Assembly: GCA_035771175.1 (NCBI GenBank)
Contig: CM069603.1
Span: forward strand, 21,614,286-21,678,285
Length of the DNA stretch: 64,000 nucleotides
Source: Paratinospora sagittata
Taxonomy: Eukaryota; Streptophyta; Magnoliopsida; Ranunculales; Menispermaceae
Direction of reading: 5' to 3'
Shown here: one piece after another, positions 63,969 through 64,000 of the stretch
Position numbering within the stretch: the first letter of the stretch is position 1
Layout: each line of letters begins with the position of its first letter
Made by a program: the position numbers and the translations under genes
The notes under the pieces: model-generated
Seen by the model: the letters and a program-made list of their open reading frames with translations, nothing else
Database searches by the model: none
What the model was told of the DNA's origin: nothing

Positions 63969-64000
63969 AGTTTTTCAAGAGAAGAAAGTAATGATTCTTG
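63969..64000 (+). repeat. Monomer 75, partial (first 32 bp)
   Basis: Cut by the window edge. The visible start has tcaagag, which excludes type D. From the 8645-bp periodicity it should be type C. Confidence 0.9.

Larger units (their letters stand above)
1..64000 (+). repeat. Satellite DNA array, ~864-bp monomer, 74 complete copies
   Basis: The whole window is one tandem array. The anchor agtttttca (or a one-base variant) recurs at 1, 866, 1730, 2596, 3460 and so on to 63969, with spacings of 862 bp (1 copy), 863 (8), 864 (36), 865 (16) and 866 (13). These sum exactly to 63,968 bp. All copies lie in one orientation; the plus strand is an arbitrary label. Sequence between copies differs by single-base substitutions and 1-2 bp indels only, and no unrelated DNA interrupts the array. 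GC is about 32% (hand count of one monomer). Type order is conserved over many kilobases, which makes this a higher-order repeat. Such arrays form constitutive heterochromatin, often at centromeres. That location is inferred here, because no non-satellite flank is visible. Confidence 0.98.

Noticed and set aside
1..64000. CRISPR array or bacterial repeat region
   Set aside because: The repeated unit is about 864 bp with no unique spacers, and there are no cas genes or any other genes. The pattern is that of a eukaryotic satellite.
1..64000. Tandemly arrayed transposon or LTR element
   Set aside because: No terminal repeats, target-site duplications, integrase, reverse transcriptase or transposase frames. 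Unit boundaries are seamless, as in satellites.
1..64000. rDNA intergenic spacer or other RNA gene array
   Set aside because: No rRNA, 5S or tRNA sequence is recognisable in any monomer, and I could not match a pol III A/B-box pair. The ttcgaattg motif near the front resembles part of a B box but lacks the required end.
1..64000. Assembly artefact producing identical copies
   Set aside because: Not excluded for the most recent duplications. It is unlikely for the array as a whole, because copies carry distinct private substitutions and conserved type order.

Overview
The window is one uninterrupted head-to-tail array of a single satellite DNA family. I count 74 complete monomers plus a 32-bp start of a 75th. 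All are in the same orientation, with no spacer, inversion, transposon, RNA gene or convincing protein gene. Monomers are 862-866 bp (mean 864.4 bp; 36 are exactly 864 bp). A hand count on the monomer at 3460-4324 gives about 32% GC. This is eukaryotic heterochromatin (centromeric, pericentromeric, subtelomeric or a B/sex-chromosome block). Nothing identifies the species. I do not recognise the monomer, and I name no family, although large AT-rich monomers of this size are known from plants and invertebrates.

Monomer boundaries are arbitrary. I start each copy at the motif agtttttca, because the window itself begins there. Copies differ at about 25-30 recurrent diagnostic sites, which let me sort them into about 20 types. 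A: tatatcaag and gtttcacatc. B: gtgtgtaagg, cgatatag, ccaacaattggc, cacggac. C: gttttacatc, gatgtgtag, aattattttc, caattagtt. D: tcatgag start, gcatcaagaaccc, gcgttag, attctaatg, tttagggtc. E: D-like with gaacc and cctacatg. F: D/E-like front with ccaacaattggc rear. G: A carrying a C tract. H: cttggtgttc. I: caagaagg, ctcggcac. J: gtcagc with ttttacaaaa. K: taaatgaagtgg, gtagtg. L: atgactttt, gttctg. N: tttagcgtc. J2: J with ctcagc. K2: K with gcgttag, caatattcac, ctccattt. O: cacatgttttc, gaattcagatc. P: gaaaaggttc with ttttacaaaa. Q, R, S and X are singletons.

Layout in monomer types. 1-3459: A-B-C-D. 3460-22476: A-B-C-D-E-H-I-J, K-L-N, K-L-N, L-N, K2-O-P, K2-O-P. 22477-26800: A-B-C-D-F. 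26801-32849: A-B-Q-R-I-I-S. 32850-36307: B-C-D-F. 36308-40630: A-B-C-D-F. 40631-53593: G-B-C-D-E-H-I-J-K-L-N-J2-K2-O-P. 53594-62238: G-B-C-D-X-N-J2-K2-O-P. 62239-64000: G-B and the start of the next copy.

The order is conserved, so the array is a higher-order repeat (HOR). My reading is that the long unit is a 14-15-mer of about 13 kb (A/G-B-C-D-E-H-I-J-K-L-N-(J2)-K2-O-P). A 5-mer of about 4.32 kb (A-B-C-D-F) and a 10-mer of 8.645 kb look like shortened derivatives, each marked by a hybrid monomer (F, X) at its joint. Local tandem duplications of two or three monomers expanded the left part. The youngest event is the 8.645-kb duplication at the right end, where I see one mismatch in about 6.4 kb. 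Together these record unequal crossover and gene conversion that kept monomer phase.
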